47,682 nucleotides of DNA from Bacteroidales bacterium (GCA_017458265.1 JAFTFV010000061.1:1-47682); one strand, 5' to 3'; positions 18,697 to 27,153 are shown, numbered from the stretch's first letter. The notes: generated by a model not told the origin, from the sequence alone. Translations and numbers: made by a program.

Positions 18697-19481
18697 AACC
18701 AATAGTACGCCGCGGTCTGGGACTGCTTGTCATAATTGTATCCGCAACTGTCTGGGTGCTCACTGCGAGCATGGCCAGACGGGACCTCCGCGTGCGCACT
18801 TGTACAGGAAAGGAAACCATTGACGTCATAGTAAAGGACAGCACCGAAAGGCGTTTCGTAGAGAAACAAGACATAGAGAACTGGCTGGAAGACGAGTACA
18901 GGGCATATGCCGGCCTCCGCCTTGACAGCGTAGACCTCGCAAGGATAGAACGCATCGTTCTTGGGCACAGTGCCGTAAAGACATGCCAGGCCTGGCTCAC
19001 TGACGACGGCAGCCTTCACGTTGAACTCACCCAGAGGGAGCCTGTATTGAGGTTCAACGAGACGTCCAACGGCTATTATTCCGATGCCGACGGCTTCATC
19101 TTCCCTCTCCAGTCCCGTTTCAGCGTTGACGTTCCTGTCGTGGACGGAAGCATTCCAATGAGCATCTCCAGAGGATATAAAGGACGTCCCGGAACCGCTG
19201 CCGAGCAGAAATGGCTGGAACAGATGCTATCGCTGACCGGATACATGAACCGGGGAGTATGGAAGTCCAACATCCGTCACATCTCGGTCGAAAAGTCCGG
19301 AGACCTGATACTGCATCCGCTGGAAGGCAAGGAGAAGTTTGTATTCGGCCCTCCGGTGAGGATTCCTGAAAAATTCGGGCTCATGGAGAAGTACTACACT
19401 ACGGTTGCGCCCACAGTGGGCCCCGGTCATTACTCAGTTGTTGACCTGCGCTACAGGGGACAGATGATTTGCAGAAAATAA
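18693..19481 (+). CDS. ftsQ: Cell division protein FtsQ
   Basis: 262 residues starting at a GTG that overlaps the murC stop. One N-terminal membrane helix (about 8-28), then a POTRA-like segment (about 40-110, with VEKQDIENWLEDE) and the FtsQ beta domain (VELTQREPVLRFNE). The protein is bitopic and scaffolds FtsL in the divisome. The call rests on topology and position between murC and ftsA; the sequence is weakly conserved, as is normal for FtsQ. Confidence 0.85.
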   Translation: MKPIVRRGLGLLVIIVSATVWVLTASMARRDLRVRTCTGKETIDVIVKDSTERRFVEKQDIENWLEDEYRAYAGLRLDSVDLARIERIVLGHSAVKTCQAWLTDDGSLHVELTQREPVLRFNETSNGYYSDADGFIFPLQSRFSVDVPVVDGSIPMSISRGYKGRPGTAAEQKWLEQMLSLTGYMNRGVWKSNIRHISVEKSGDLILHPLEGKEKFVFGPPVRIPEKFGLMEKYYTTVAPTVGPGHYSVVDLRYRGQMICRK

Positions 19482-19492
19482 ACAAACTATAT

Positions 19493-20920
19493 ATGGAAAA
19501 ATACATAGCATCAATCGATCTTGGTAGTTCCAAATTCGGGCTTTGCGTCGCCAGGGTAAACGGCGACGACGTCCAAATCGTGTACTACAAGGAAACTCCG
19601 TCGGCAGGTATACGTGCCAGCATTATCACCAACCCCATGCGTGCGTCAGAAAAGCTGAAGGAGGCTGTTCAGGACGCCGAGAACGAGCTCATGATCCACA
19701 TCATGCAGGTAGTTGTGGGCATGCCCAGAAGTGAAGTCGACCAGGTTACCGCCCAGGCACGCATAGAGCGCAGCAACCCCGACGAGTACATCTCCTCCGA
19801 GGAAGTCCAGAACCTCAAATCCATAGCCCTTGAAACCTATCCCCTGCCCAATCCTGAGAAGCAGATAATGCTTGGCGCTGTTGCACAGTCATTCTCCATC
19901 GACGACGAGATTCAGCTGGTGGAAAGCGAGGTCGTTGGCACGCTGAGTTCCTCGCTCGAAGGCAATTTCAAGGTCTTCATCGGCAGCAGAGGTGCCACCG
20001 CAGCCCTGGACAAGATATTCAACGGGATGAACATAGCCATCGCCAAGAAGTACTTCCTTCCCGACGTGGTTGCCCGCACTGTCCTTACTGACGATGAGAT
20101 GACAAGCGGTGTTGCCCTTGTGGATGTAGGCGCGGGCGTGACCTCCGTCTCAATTTACTACGGAGGCATCATGAGATACTATGCATCCATCCCCTTCGGC
20201 GGAAAATCCGTTACAGGCGACATCCGTACGGAATGCTCGATATCCGACGATCTTGCAGAGAAGATCAAGAAACGCTTCGGCGCATGCCTCCCCGGCAAAC
20301 TCGCATCCCTGAGTGAGAAGGTGCTGCAGATAAGGCTTACTGAACCCTTCAAGGAAGTTCCCGTAAGATACATCTCCGAGATAATCGACTGCCGCGCCCG
20401 TGAAATCGTGGAAGCCGTACTCTTTTACATACAGGAAAGCGGCCTCCAGAACTCAATCAGAAGCGGCATCGTGCTCACCGGCGGCGGTGCCGAGCTTGCC
20501 AACTTCGTTCCCCTGGTGAAGGAAATGTCCGGATACGAGGTAAGGAAGGGTTATCCCCGCTTCATGTTCAGCGCATCGGTCGGCAGCGGAGTTTACTCCA
20601 CTTCGGCGACATCGGCAATAGGAATGATTCTGGCGGCAAAGGAGGACAACCTTCCCGACTGCGTCACGATGCCCGTCAAGGAAGAGGTTCACGAGGAAGA
20701 TCTCGTAGAGGTGGAGGTGACGGACGAAACCCCTGCCGACACCCTCTTCGCTCCTGAAGAATTCGGCGAAGCCCAGGAGCCCAAGCCGGAGAAGAAGAAA
20801 AAGACCAAGAAGGTCAAGGTACAGCGTCCGAAGGGCGAAAGGAGCGGATTCCTCTCCGTTATCTGGAACACTCTTGAAGACACCGCACTCAAAATTTACG
20901 ATGAAGCAAACAAGGAATAG
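19493..20920 (+). CDS. ftsA: Cell division protein FtsA
   Basis: 475 residues from the ATG at 19493 (MEKYIASIDLGSSKFG), which gives the usual N-terminus; an in-frame ATG at 19469 lies inside ftsQ. Actin-fold motifs: phosphate-1 loop IDLGSSKFG, VDVGAGVTSVS, and the adenosine motif VLTGGGAELA. The C-terminus has a Lys/Glu-rich linker and a terminal amphipathic segment (SVIWNTLEDTALKIYDEA) that would bind the membrane. It tethers FtsZ filaments. Confidence 0.94.
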   Translation: MEKYIASIDLGSSKFGLCVARVNGDDVQIVYYKETPSAGIRASIITNPMRASEKLKEAVQDAENELMIHIMQVVVGMPRSEVDQVTAQARIERSNPDEYISSEEVQNLKSIALETYPLPNPEKQIMLGAVAQSFSIDDEIQLVESEVVGTLSSSLEGNFKVFIGSRGATAALDKIFNGMNIAIAKKYFLPDVVARTVLTDDEMTSGVALVDVGAGVTSVSIYYGGIMRYYASIPFGGKSVTGDIRTECSISDDLAEKIKKRFGACLPGKLASLSEKVLQIRLTEPFKEVPVRYISEIIDCRAREIVEAVLFYIQESGLQNSIRSGIVLTGGGAELANFVPLVKEMSGYEVRKGYPRFMFSASVGSGVYSTSATSAIGMILAAKEDNLPDCVTMPVKEEVHEEDLVEVEVTDETPADTLFAPEEFGEAQEPKPEKKKKTKKVKVQRPKGERSGFLSVIWNTLEDTALKIYDEANKE

Positions 20921-20923
20921 GCC

Positions 20924-22165
20924 ATGAATATCGATATCAACACCGGAATCACTCCTTCTGACTGGAATCAGGAGAACTCCATCATCAAGGTTATCGGCGT
21001 AGGCGGCGGTGGCTGCAATGCCGTAAATTACATGTACAAGCAGAATATCAAGGGCTGCAGTTTCGTCGTCTGCAACACTGATGCACAGGCCCTCCAGACC
21101 AGCGAAGTTCCCGTCAAGATCCAGATGGGGCAGAACGGCCTGGGAGCAGGAACAGACCCCACTGCCGGACGAAATGCCGCACTGGAATCCCAGGATGAAA
21201 TCGCACGTAAGGTCCTTGACTGCGGCACCCAGATGCTTTTCATCACCGCTGGCATGGGCGGCGGTACAGGAACCGGAGCTTCCCCTGTCATTGCCAAGAT
21301 GGCAAAGGAAAGAGGTATACTCACAGTTGCTGTAGTGACTATTCCCTTCAAGAACGAAGGCAACGAGTCCCAGTCAAAGGCCGTTGACGGCATCCACGAG
21401 CTTGAGAAAAACGTAGACTCCCTCCTTATAATCAACAACGAGAAACTCTACCAGTTCTTCGGAGATACCCTCATCCAGGAAGCCTTCCCCAAGGCCGATG
21501 AGGTTCTCGCAACTGCAGTGCGCGGCATTATCGAAGTAATCAACCGTCCCGGTTACATCAACGTTGACTTCCAGGATGTATGCAAGATGATGAGAAACTC
21601 AGGCATGGCTCTGATGGGCAGCGGTGAAGGAACCGGTCCCGACCGTCTTGAGATGGCCGTAAAGGGCGCTTTTGAGAGCCCGCTCCTGAACGACTTCGAC
21701 CTCAAGACCGCAAAGAATGTCCTCGTGAATATAACCACCGGAAACAATGAGCACGGTGCAAAGATGAGTGACCTGGAAAAGATTGACGGCATGATTTCCG
21801 AATATACCGGCGATGCCAATCACTTCAAGAAGGGTATCATCTGGGACAACGATCCGGACTTTGGAGACAAAGTGCGCATCACTGCTATCGTTACAGGTTT
21901 CGACATGGACCTCGGCGGCCTGGGCCTCAACAAGGACCTTGGCAACCTTGTCATCATCGACGAAGGTTTCAAGTGGGATCTTTCAGACCATGGCACGGAA
22001 ATGTCAATCCCGGGCGGCACCGAGACAATCAAGATAGGCTACAACAACTCAGACAATGCCAAGAATTTCAACTTCGCCAGCGACGTGCGCCCCGTGCTCT
22101 GCGTAAAGCCCGGCGAGCACCGCTCAGACCTTGAAATAATCCCTGCTATCCGTCGTCCGCATTAA
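20924..22165 (+). CDS. ftsZ: Cell division GTPase FtsZ
   Basis: 413 residues, tubulin-like GTPase. N-terminal VIGVGGGGCNAVN, the tubulin signature GGGTGTGASPV, and the T7-loop region NVDFQDVCKMM. The C-terminal tail ends in DLEIIPAIRR, resembling the conserved peptide that binds FtsA. The linker between the GTPase body and this peptide is only some 60-70 residues. It is the last gene of the cluster, 3 bp after ftsA; no terminator is visible in the 9 bp before the convergent gltX. Confidence 0.96.
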   Translation: MNIDINTGITPSDWNQENSIIKVIGVGGGGCNAVNYMYKQNIKGCSFVVCNTDAQALQTSEVPVKIQMGQNGLGAGTDPTAGRNAALESQDEIARKVLDCGTQMLFITAGMGGGTGTGASPVIAKMAKERGILTVAVVTIPFKNEGNESQSKAVDGIHELEKNVDSLLIINNEKLYQFFGDTLIQEAFPKADEVLATAVRGIIEVINRPGYINVDFQDVCKMMRNSGMALMGSGEGTGPDRLEMAVKGAFESPLLNDFDLKTAKNVLVNITTGNNEHGAKMSDLEKIDGMISEYTGDANHFKKGIIWDNDPDFGDKVRITAIVTGFDMDLGGLGLNKDLGNLVIIDEGFKWDLSDHGTEMSIPGGTETIKIGYNNSDNAKNFNFASDVRPVLCVKPGEHRSDLEIIPAIRRPH

Positions 22166-22174
22166 TGTTTCACG

Positions 22175-23845
22175 CTATTTTCGGCCGAGTTTGTCTGCGA
22201 CTGTTGTCATGCGGCGGGCAAACTCCTTGCGGCCGATGAAGTGGATGATATCGGCAATGCCAAGGCCGCTTGCGGCGCCGGTGAGGGCGAGGCGGAGGCT
22301 GTTCATGACTTTGCCCATGGGATACTCGCGCATCTTGATGTAATCGACCATTGCGGTTTCAATGGCCTCACGGGTCATTGTGCCGTCATAGACGTCGAGG
22401 TCGTCGAAGCCGAATTCTGCACCGGTAATATACTGGCAAACCTCGAAGCAGTTCTCATAGTGCTCTTCCTTCCAGAACTTGTCCACGTCTTTCTGGACAT
22501 ATTCTGAAGGAGCCACGAAAAGGAACTTTGCGATGTCCCAGAAATCGGCCACGAAGGTTGCACGCTCCTTGATGAGTTCAACGACGGCTTCTACGTATTC
22601 GCGGGTGAAAATGTGATTCTCAAAATCGGCACCGAAGCCTTCGAAGGAAGCTCCGGCGGTCAATGCGCACTTGGGACAGTCTACCACCTTGATGTCATGT
22701 TCTTCAAGGATGGGGATGAAGAGGTCTGTGAGTTCCTGATTGGATTTCTGGCGGAGGTATTCCTTGTTGTACCACTTGGCCTTTTCCGGGTTGAATTTTG
22801 CACCGGCTTTCTGAACCTTGTCAAGCGAGAAGGCGTGGACCAGTTCCTCCAGAGTGAACATTTCCCTGTCGTCACCAGGGTTCCAGCCCAGCATGGCGAG
22901 CATGTTCACGAAGGCCTCCGGGAAGTAGCCGTCCTCGCGATAGCCGCGTGAAAGCTCTCCGGTTTCAGGATTCTGCCAGCGCAGGGGGAATACGGGGAAT
23001 CCCATCTTGTCACCGTCACGCTTTGAAAGTTTTCCGTTTCCAACGGGCTTGAGAAGCAGGGAAAGGTGAGCGAAACGAGGCATGGTATCAGTCCAGCCAA
23101 ACGCCTCATACAGAAGGTAATGAAGAGGGAGTGACGGGAGCCACTCTTCTCCGCGGATAACCTCCGTGATTTCCATCAGATGGTCATCGACGATGTTGGC
23201 GAGATGGTATGTAGGGAGCTCATCGGCACGTTTCCAGAGGACTTTGTCGTCAAGGGTGTCGGTGTTCACTTCCACATGGCCGCGGATGAGGTCGTCCATC
23301 TTTACGATACGGTTTTCAGGCATCTTGAAGCGGATGGTCCAGTCGGTGGTCTCTTCCAGAAGGCGTTTTACCTCATCGGCAGGGAGGGTGAGTGAATTGC
23401 GAAGGTGCACGCGCGTAGCGGCGTTATACATGAAGGTCTCCTTGGCGGCCTCGGCTGCAGCCCTTTTCTCTGCAAGTTCTGCGGCGCTGTCAAATGCATA
23501 ATATGCCCAGCCGGCTTCCACCAGTTGTTCTGCATATTTGCGGTAGATGGGTCTTCTCTGGCTCTGGCGGTAGGGGCCGTGAGGATGCTTGGCGGAAGCC
23601 TCTTCTACGACTTTTCCGTTTTCGACGCCTTCGTCAGGAATGATGCCGCACCACTGGAGTGCTTCTATGATATAAGCTTCAGCACCCGGGACAAAGCGGT
23701 TGGAGTCTGTGTCTTCAATCCTGAGGATGAAGTCTCCGCCCTTCTGCTTTGCATAAAGGTAGTTGTAAAGTGCCGTACGTACGCCGCCCATGTGGAGCGG
23801 TCCGGTGGGTGAGGGTGCGAATCTTACGCGTGTTCTTCTTTCCAT
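22175..23845 (-). CDS. gltX: Glutamyl-tRNA synthetase
   Basis: 556 residues from the ATG at 23845 (MERRTRVRFAPSPTGPLHMGG). Class I motifs: the HIGH equivalent PLHMGG and the KMSKS equivalent KLSKRDG. It charges tRNA-Glu. At about 556 residues it is longer than the common bacterial enzyme (about 470-490), mainly in the C-terminal anticodon-binding part, as in other Bacteroidota. A TTG at 23866 gives a longer frame but lies in the promoter region. It is transcribed from its own promoter, just downstream of truB. Confidence 0.94.
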   Translation of the reverse strand: MERRTRVRFAPSPTGPLHMGGVRTALYNYLYAKQKGGDFILRIEDTDSNRFVPGAEAYIIEALQWCGIIPDEGVENGKVVEEASAKHPHGPYRQSQRRPIYRKYAEQLVEAGWAYYAFDSAAELAEKRAAAEAAKETFMYNAATRVHLRNSLTLPADEVKRLLEETTDWTIRFKMPENRIVKMDDLIRGHVEVNTDTLDDKVLWKRADELPTYHLANIVDDHLMEITEVIRGEEWLPSLPLHYLLYEAFGWTDTMPRFAHLSLLLKPVGNGKLSKRDGDKMGFPVFPLRWQNPETGELSRGYREDGYFPEAFVNMLAMLGWNPGDDREMFTLEELVHAFSLDKVQKAGAKFNPEKAKWYNKEYLRQKSNQELTDLFIPILEEHDIKVVDCPKCALTAGASFEGFGADFENHIFTREYVEAVVELIKERATFVADFWDIAKFLFVAPSEYVQKDVDKFWKEEHYENCFEVCQYITGAEFGFDDLDVYDGTMTREAIETAMVDYIKMREYPMGKVMNSLRLALTGAASGLGIADIIHFIGRKEFARRMTTVADKLGRK

Positions 23846-23863
23846 ATTTACAGTTTTGCAGTG

Positions 23864-23871
23864 CAAAGATA
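23864..23871 (-). promoter_or_regulatory. -7 box of gltX
   Basis: TATCTTTG on the minus strand, 18 nt before the gltX ATG, leaving a leader of about 12 nt. No clear -33 partner is seen. Confidence 0.45.
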
Positions 23872-23876
23872 GTCAT

Positions 23877-24866
23877 TTAACGGAATAATTCCATCGCCTG
23901 GTCCATAGTGAAGGCATCAGAGAGCCGGAAGGAGCCGCTGCGAGAACGGATGAGTCCCGCAAGATGGGCTCCGGAGCCCAGCGCCTCGCCAAGATCTCGT
24001 GCAAATGCCCGGATATACGTTCCCTTGGAGCAGGCTATGCGAATCGTCGCCTCAGGCAGCCCCAGTACCGATGTGTCCTCAAGATGAATTCTTGAGGAGG
24101 CTGTTGACTTTTCGGAAGAGGTAGACTCTCCTGAAACCTCGGACCTTCGGTCCTCGTCCCTCCCATTGTCATCAGGGCCTGTGTGAAAGCAAGCTTTCCC
24201 ACATTCCCTGCCGCCAATGGGCCCCTCCCACTCATGTGCCGTGGGCGGCACAGTTTCCGGAGAGTCTACCTCTTCCGAAAAAGACGCCTCTAGGTAGTTC
24301 AGCAATTCCAGTTCTGATATGGTTATTCTGGAACGATGGAGGGTTTCAAGGGCGGCGGTGTCAAGGTTTCCTGAGCCGGAACGATATAGCTTGCGGGCAA
24401 GTTCGTAGGCGCGGACGCCGTCGACGCTTTTGGCGCTGAAAAGCGGAGCTACCTGCTCCTGTTCGCCTAAAAAGGCTGGCAAGGCTGCGCGCACGGCTTC
24501 TTCTGTTATATGCTCATAGGGGAACATCCTGTCCACGGGCTTCTCAAGGTCATAGGAAGGAGTGGTGGCGCCGAAACGCATCAGCGCTACGTACTCCTTG
24601 TCCGTGTCCTGAAGCGACTGCGCCATCCGGCAGGCAGGGCCGATGCACACCAGAAGGATTCCGGTTGCAAGGGGATCCAGCGTTCCGGCATGGCCAACCT
24701 TCAGGTTCTTCTTACCGAAATGCTTGATTGCCGCGAACTTGAGCTTGCGGATAACATCGGCAGAAGTCCAGCGGAGAGGCTTGTTTACCGGGATGACTAT
24801 GCCTTCAGGGAAGTCTGCTATGTCACGGGAGAGCTGAGCCCCGGGAACAGGGACGAGAAAACTCAT
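23877..24866 (-). CDS. truB: tRNA pseudouridine-55 synthase with an in-frame insertion
   Basis: 329 residues. The catalytic motif GHAGTLDPLATG places the nucleophile at Asp64; KEYVALMRFG, and later SKGTYIRAFARDLGEALG, are family hallmarks. It makes pseudouridine 55 in the T-loop of tRNAs. Between ELELLNY (about 188) and the SKGTYIR strand lies an extra hydrophilic segment (about 190-268) that interrupts the conserved catalytic domain. That segment is encoded by the multi-hairpin element at 24078-24283 and adds no stop or frameshift. Without it the protein would be about 250 residues, normal for this phylum. It overlaps rpiB by 4 bp. Whether the insert is tolerated as a surface loop is inferred. 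Confidence 0.92.
   Translation of the reverse strand: MSFLVPVPGAQLSRDIADFPEGIVIPVNKPLRWTSADVIRKLKFAAIKHFGKKNLKVGHAGTLDPLATGILLVCIGPACRMAQSLQDTDKEYVALMRFGATTPSYDLEKPVDRMFPYEHITEEAVRAALPAFLGEQEQVAPLFSAKSVDGVRAYELARKLYRSGSGNLDTAALETLHRSRITISELELLNYLEASFSEEVDSPETVPPTAHEWEGPIGGRECGKACFHTGPDDNGRDEDRRSEVSGESTSSEKSTASSRIHLEDTSVLGLPEATIRIACSKGTYIRAFARDLGEALGSGAHLAGLIRSRSGSFRLSDAFTMDQAMELFR
24078..24283 (-). repeat. Multi-hairpin palindromic element inside truB
   Basis: On the plus strand, 24108-24137 and 24253-24283 form a 30-bp inverted repeat with one mismatch and one bulge. Inside, read in truB direction, are: hairpin A (24251-24236, stem GTGCCG); stem P2 CCCATTG/CAATGGG (24221-24215 with 24168-24162); stem P3 CAGGG/CCCTG; hairpin B (24202-24181) with GAAAGCTTGCTTTC; and hairpin C (24153-24141, GGACC-GAA-GGTCC). 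A further 7-bp hairpin (24078-24098, CCTCAAG/CTTGAGG) lies just beyond. The order A, P2(B), C and the B core match the two elements 3' of the tRNA-Ser genes. Confidence 0.75.
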
Positions 24867-25294
24867 TTGCAGGGCATTTTGTCAATGCGCTTCTGGTGGC
24901 GTCCACCTTCAAAGGGGGTGTCAAGCCAAGTGCGCACTATAGCGCTGGCCATGCGGTAGCTTATGAAACGGGCGGGCAGGACCAGCACGTTGGCATTGTT
25001 GTGGGCTGCAACTAGCTGGCCGATGGCGGTTCCCCATGCAAGGCCCGCACGGATGCCCTGATGCTTGTTCAGGGTTATTGCCATGCCGTTGCCGGTGCCG
25101 CAGAGGGCTATTCCAAGGTCAACTTCATGGGACTCCACTGCCTGGGCGAGTTTGTGTGCATAATCAGGATAATCGACACTGTCTTCAGTATCGGTTCCAA
25201 AATTCACTACTTCAATTCCGCGCTTTTCCAGCATCTTCACAAGCTTGAACTTGTAGTCTACGCCGGCGTGGTCGTTACAGATTCCTATTTTCAT
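24863..25294 (-). CDS. rpiB: Ribose-5-phosphate isomerase B
   Basis: 143 residues from the ATG at 25294 (MKIGICNDHAG); an ATG three codons earlier is also possible. RpiB/LacAB signature: the DHAG loop (Asp8-His9) and the catalytic cysteine in ALCGTGNGM. It interconverts ribose-5-phosphate and ribulose-5-phosphate in the pentose phosphate pathway. It starts inside the 3' end of the upstream kinase-like gene (about 20 bp overlap) and overlaps truB by 4 bp, forming a three-gene operon. Confidence 0.93.
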   Translation of the reverse strand: MKIGICNDHAGVDYKFKLVKMLEKRGIEVVNFGTDTEDSVDYPDYAHKLAQAVESHEVDLGIALCGTGNGMAITLNKHQGIRAGLAWGTAIGQLVAAHNNANVLVLPARFISYRMASAIVRTWLDTPFEGGRHQKRIDKMPCK

Positions 25295-26357
25295 ATATTG
25301 CATTTTTACATGTTTCTACAGCCTGAGAATCAGGGCGGCATTCCAGTTTGTAACATGGAACGTTCATCGAGATTGCCTCTACCGTAGGGATTATCTTGTC
25401 CATTATGTCGGAGTTCCAGCGGATTGAAGAAACAGCAGCTACAAGACTGGCATAGGCCTGGAGACCGGAGAGTCTTTCAATCCTGTTTTCAGGGGCCTGT
25501 TCAAGGCGCACGAGTGCATTCACGGGGGCTTCCACGTTACGGTAGCAGAGCGTTTTTCCGCTCCATGGGCCGCCGTAGACCTTCACGCCTTCCGGAGTTA
25601 TCCTCATGACGGGATTGTCATCGTTCATCAGGTCCGAGCCAGGGACGTTCTCATGCCACAGACGGCTGTGTGTGCTCTTTCCGGTACCGCTGACGCCGAA
25701 GAAAAGATTGGCTACACCCTTGTATCGGGTTACGGAGGCGTGCAGAAGCGCTGTCGAAAGGCCTGCCGTTGCAAAGGTGAACTGAATCATCAGGGATGTG
25801 TTCACCTGCATCATCAGAAGACGCGGGCCGATTCCCGCCTCGGGATAAAATGCCCCTTCGGAAGCATCGGCATTCTGAACGAAAAAGCCGGCACGCAGGT
25901 CCGGAGAGGGGAAAAACTCATAAACGGTGTCATCCCCATACTCATACCCATAATAATATGGAAGCACCTGGTCAACAGAAACGACCTTCTTCCAGGTTTC
26001 CCTTGCCGATGTATCCATCGGCCCGGATTTCAACGTGAAGGTAAAAAGAGGATCGCCTTCACTTACCTCGAACGGGGCATACTGAAGAAAGTCCAGGCTG
26101 TGGCGGAATGCTTCTTTCTCGCTCTCTTCCATGGAATCCCAAATCTCGCGCGTCATGTGCTCCTTGCCCATGAGACTGTCATTGACCGCCAACTGTTCCT
26201 GACGGTCTGCCGGAACGGACTCCACGCCTACATCCTCTCCACTCTTGAGCCTTTCGACCAGTTGTTTCTGTTCTTCACTCAGTTCTTTGAATGTCCACGG
26301 GCTTTCCAGATTCACCCGCACTATGTGACCGGCTATGCTGAATAATTTGCTTTCCAT
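25275..26357 (-). CDS. HPr-kinase-like P-loop protein
   Basis: 360 residues from the ATG at 26357, chosen because a perfect promoter ends 6 nt upstream; the frame is open further up but overlaps luxS. A Walker A, GVSGTGKST, lies at 221-229, preceded by a hydrophobic strand and followed by HSRLW. This layout is that of the HPr serine kinase C-terminal domain/PEP carboxykinase-like fold. The N-terminal 200 residues match no domain I recognise. Many Bacteroidales carry such stand-alone proteins with unknown substrates. It is the first gene of the operon with rpiB and truB. No HPr/PTS gene is nearby. Confidence 0.7.
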   Translation of the reverse strand: MESKLFSIAGHIVRVNLESPWTFKELSEEQKQLVERLKSGEDVGVESVPADRQEQLAVNDSLMGKEHMTREIWDSMEESEKEAFRHSLDFLQYAPFEVSEGDPLFTFTLKSGPMDTSARETWKKVVSVDQVLPYYYGYEYGDDTVYEFFPSPDLRAGFFVQNADASEGAFYPEAGIGPRLLMMQVNTSLMIQFTFATAGLSTALLHASVTRYKGVANLFFGVSGTGKSTHSRLWHENVPGSDLMNDDNPVMRITPEGVKVYGGPWSGKTLCYRNVEAPVNALVRLEQAPENRIERLSGLQAYASLVAAVSSIRWNSDIMDKIIPTVEAISMNVPCYKLECRPDSQAVETCKNAIYENRNL

Positions 26358-26363
26358 ACCCTG

Positions 26364-26394
26364 CAAAGATACGAACTTTCTACGCATCGGCAAA
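26364..26394 (-). promoter_or_regulatory. Promoter of the kinase-like/rpiB/truB operon
   Basis: On the minus strand TTTG (26394-26391), exactly 19 bp, then TATCTTTG (26371-26364): a perfect Bacteroidota promoter. The box ends 6 nt before the ATG at 26357, and the -33 part lies in the 3' end of luxS. Confidence 0.75.
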
Positions 26395-26874
26395 GACCCG
26401 GCCGTCGTCAAGGGTCACGCGAAGCATGGTATATTCACTGTGGAAATCGTTTTCCAGACGGTCCAGGTAGCGGGCGCTTTCCCATTTGCACATCGGCAGG
26501 TCATGAAGAAGATAATTGCCGCATGTCTCCGGCGTGGTGGCCGGAACCTCCGTCTGGGTGAGGATCCATCGCAGGCACTCAATCGTGAGGCGGCGCATGT
26601 CCTCTACTGTGTACTCCCCTGTCATTACTATGTACATACCTGTAAGACAGCCCATGGGGCCCACGTAGACCACATCGCCCTTGGCCTCGCTGTTTCTGAA
26701 CCAGGTGGCCATGAGATGTTCTATGCTGTGCATGGCAGCAGGCGCCACCGCCGGCTCCTTGTTGGGCTCTGTAATTCTGAGGTCGAATGTAGTGAAGCCC
26801 TTATCCTTACGGGACACATAAATCCCCGGCTTCAGATGAGTATGGTCAATTGTAAAACTCTGTATTACTTCCAT
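26380..26874 (-). CDS. luxS: S-ribosylhomocysteine lyase
   Basis: 164 residues. Zinc and catalytic residues are all present: HSIEH (His49, Glu52, His53), Cys76 in GPMGCLTGMY, and Cys118 in ETCGNY. It cleaves S-ribosylhomocysteine to homocysteine and DPD, the precursor of autoinducer-2, in the activated methyl cycle. It is a single gene with a structured leader of about 65 nt; the IS110 element is inserted upstream of its promoter. Whether it acts in signalling or only in methyl recycling cannot be told from sequence. Confidence 0.95.
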   Translation of the reverse strand: MEVIQSFTIDHTHLKPGIYVSRKDKGFTTFDLRITEPNKEPAVAPAAMHSIEHLMATWFRNSEAKGDVVYVGPMGCLTGMYIVMTGEYTVEDMRRLTIECLRWILTQTEVPATTPETCGNYLLHDLPMCKWESARYLDRLENDFHSEYTMLRVTLDDGRVFADA

Positions 26875-26893
26875 GATATGGCTTTTATTTTTT

Positions 26894-26947
26894 AAACCTT
26901 AGATTTGCAGCGTAGTTCTCTGCGCCAAGGTTTGTACGACAAAAATA
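26894..26947 (-). promoter_or_regulatory. luxS promoter box and 5' leader hairpin
   Basis: A -7 box TATTTTTG (minus strand, 26947-26940) is followed by a leader that can fold as AAACCTT/AAGGTTT (26933-26927 with 26900-26894) enclosing GCAG/CTGC (26923-26920 with 26910-26907). It matches no SAM or SAH riboswitch that I recognise. No good -33 is seen. Confidence 0.4.
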
Positions 26948-26991
26948 GTAAATTTATGCCGATAAAGAAAGTTTAACAGAAGGACAATGGA

Positions 26992-27121
26992 GCCGGGCGG
27001 TTCTCAATATTTTCAAATGGGTAAGACCCGTGTATCTTTTTTGCCCCGCCCGGCCCGTTGATCCAGGACCTGAATAAGAATATCCTTAGACGCAATAAGG
27101 TTTGTAGGTGACGGATCGACG
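26992..27121 (+). ncRNA. Candidate IS110 bridge RNA
   Basis: Two adjacent stem domains lie between the probable left end and the transposase. The first is GCCGGGCGG (26992-27000) paired with CCGCCCGGC (27046-27054), with an inner hairpin GGGT-AAG-ACCC (27019-27029). The second is CGTTGATCC (27056-27064) paired with GGATCGACG (27113-27121), with an inner CCTTA/TAAGG hairpin. IS110 elements encode a bridge RNA with target-binding and donor-binding loops in this position; the two-domain fold fits. The exact RNA ends and which loop does what are not determined. Confidence 0.6.
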
Positions 27122-27153
27122 GCCCACTGTCCGCTTAAAAAGCAGTGCAAGTT

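Noticed and set aside
26894-26933. SAM or SAH riboswitch before luxS
   Set aside because: None of the conserved core sequences of those classes is visible; only simple nested stems are seen.
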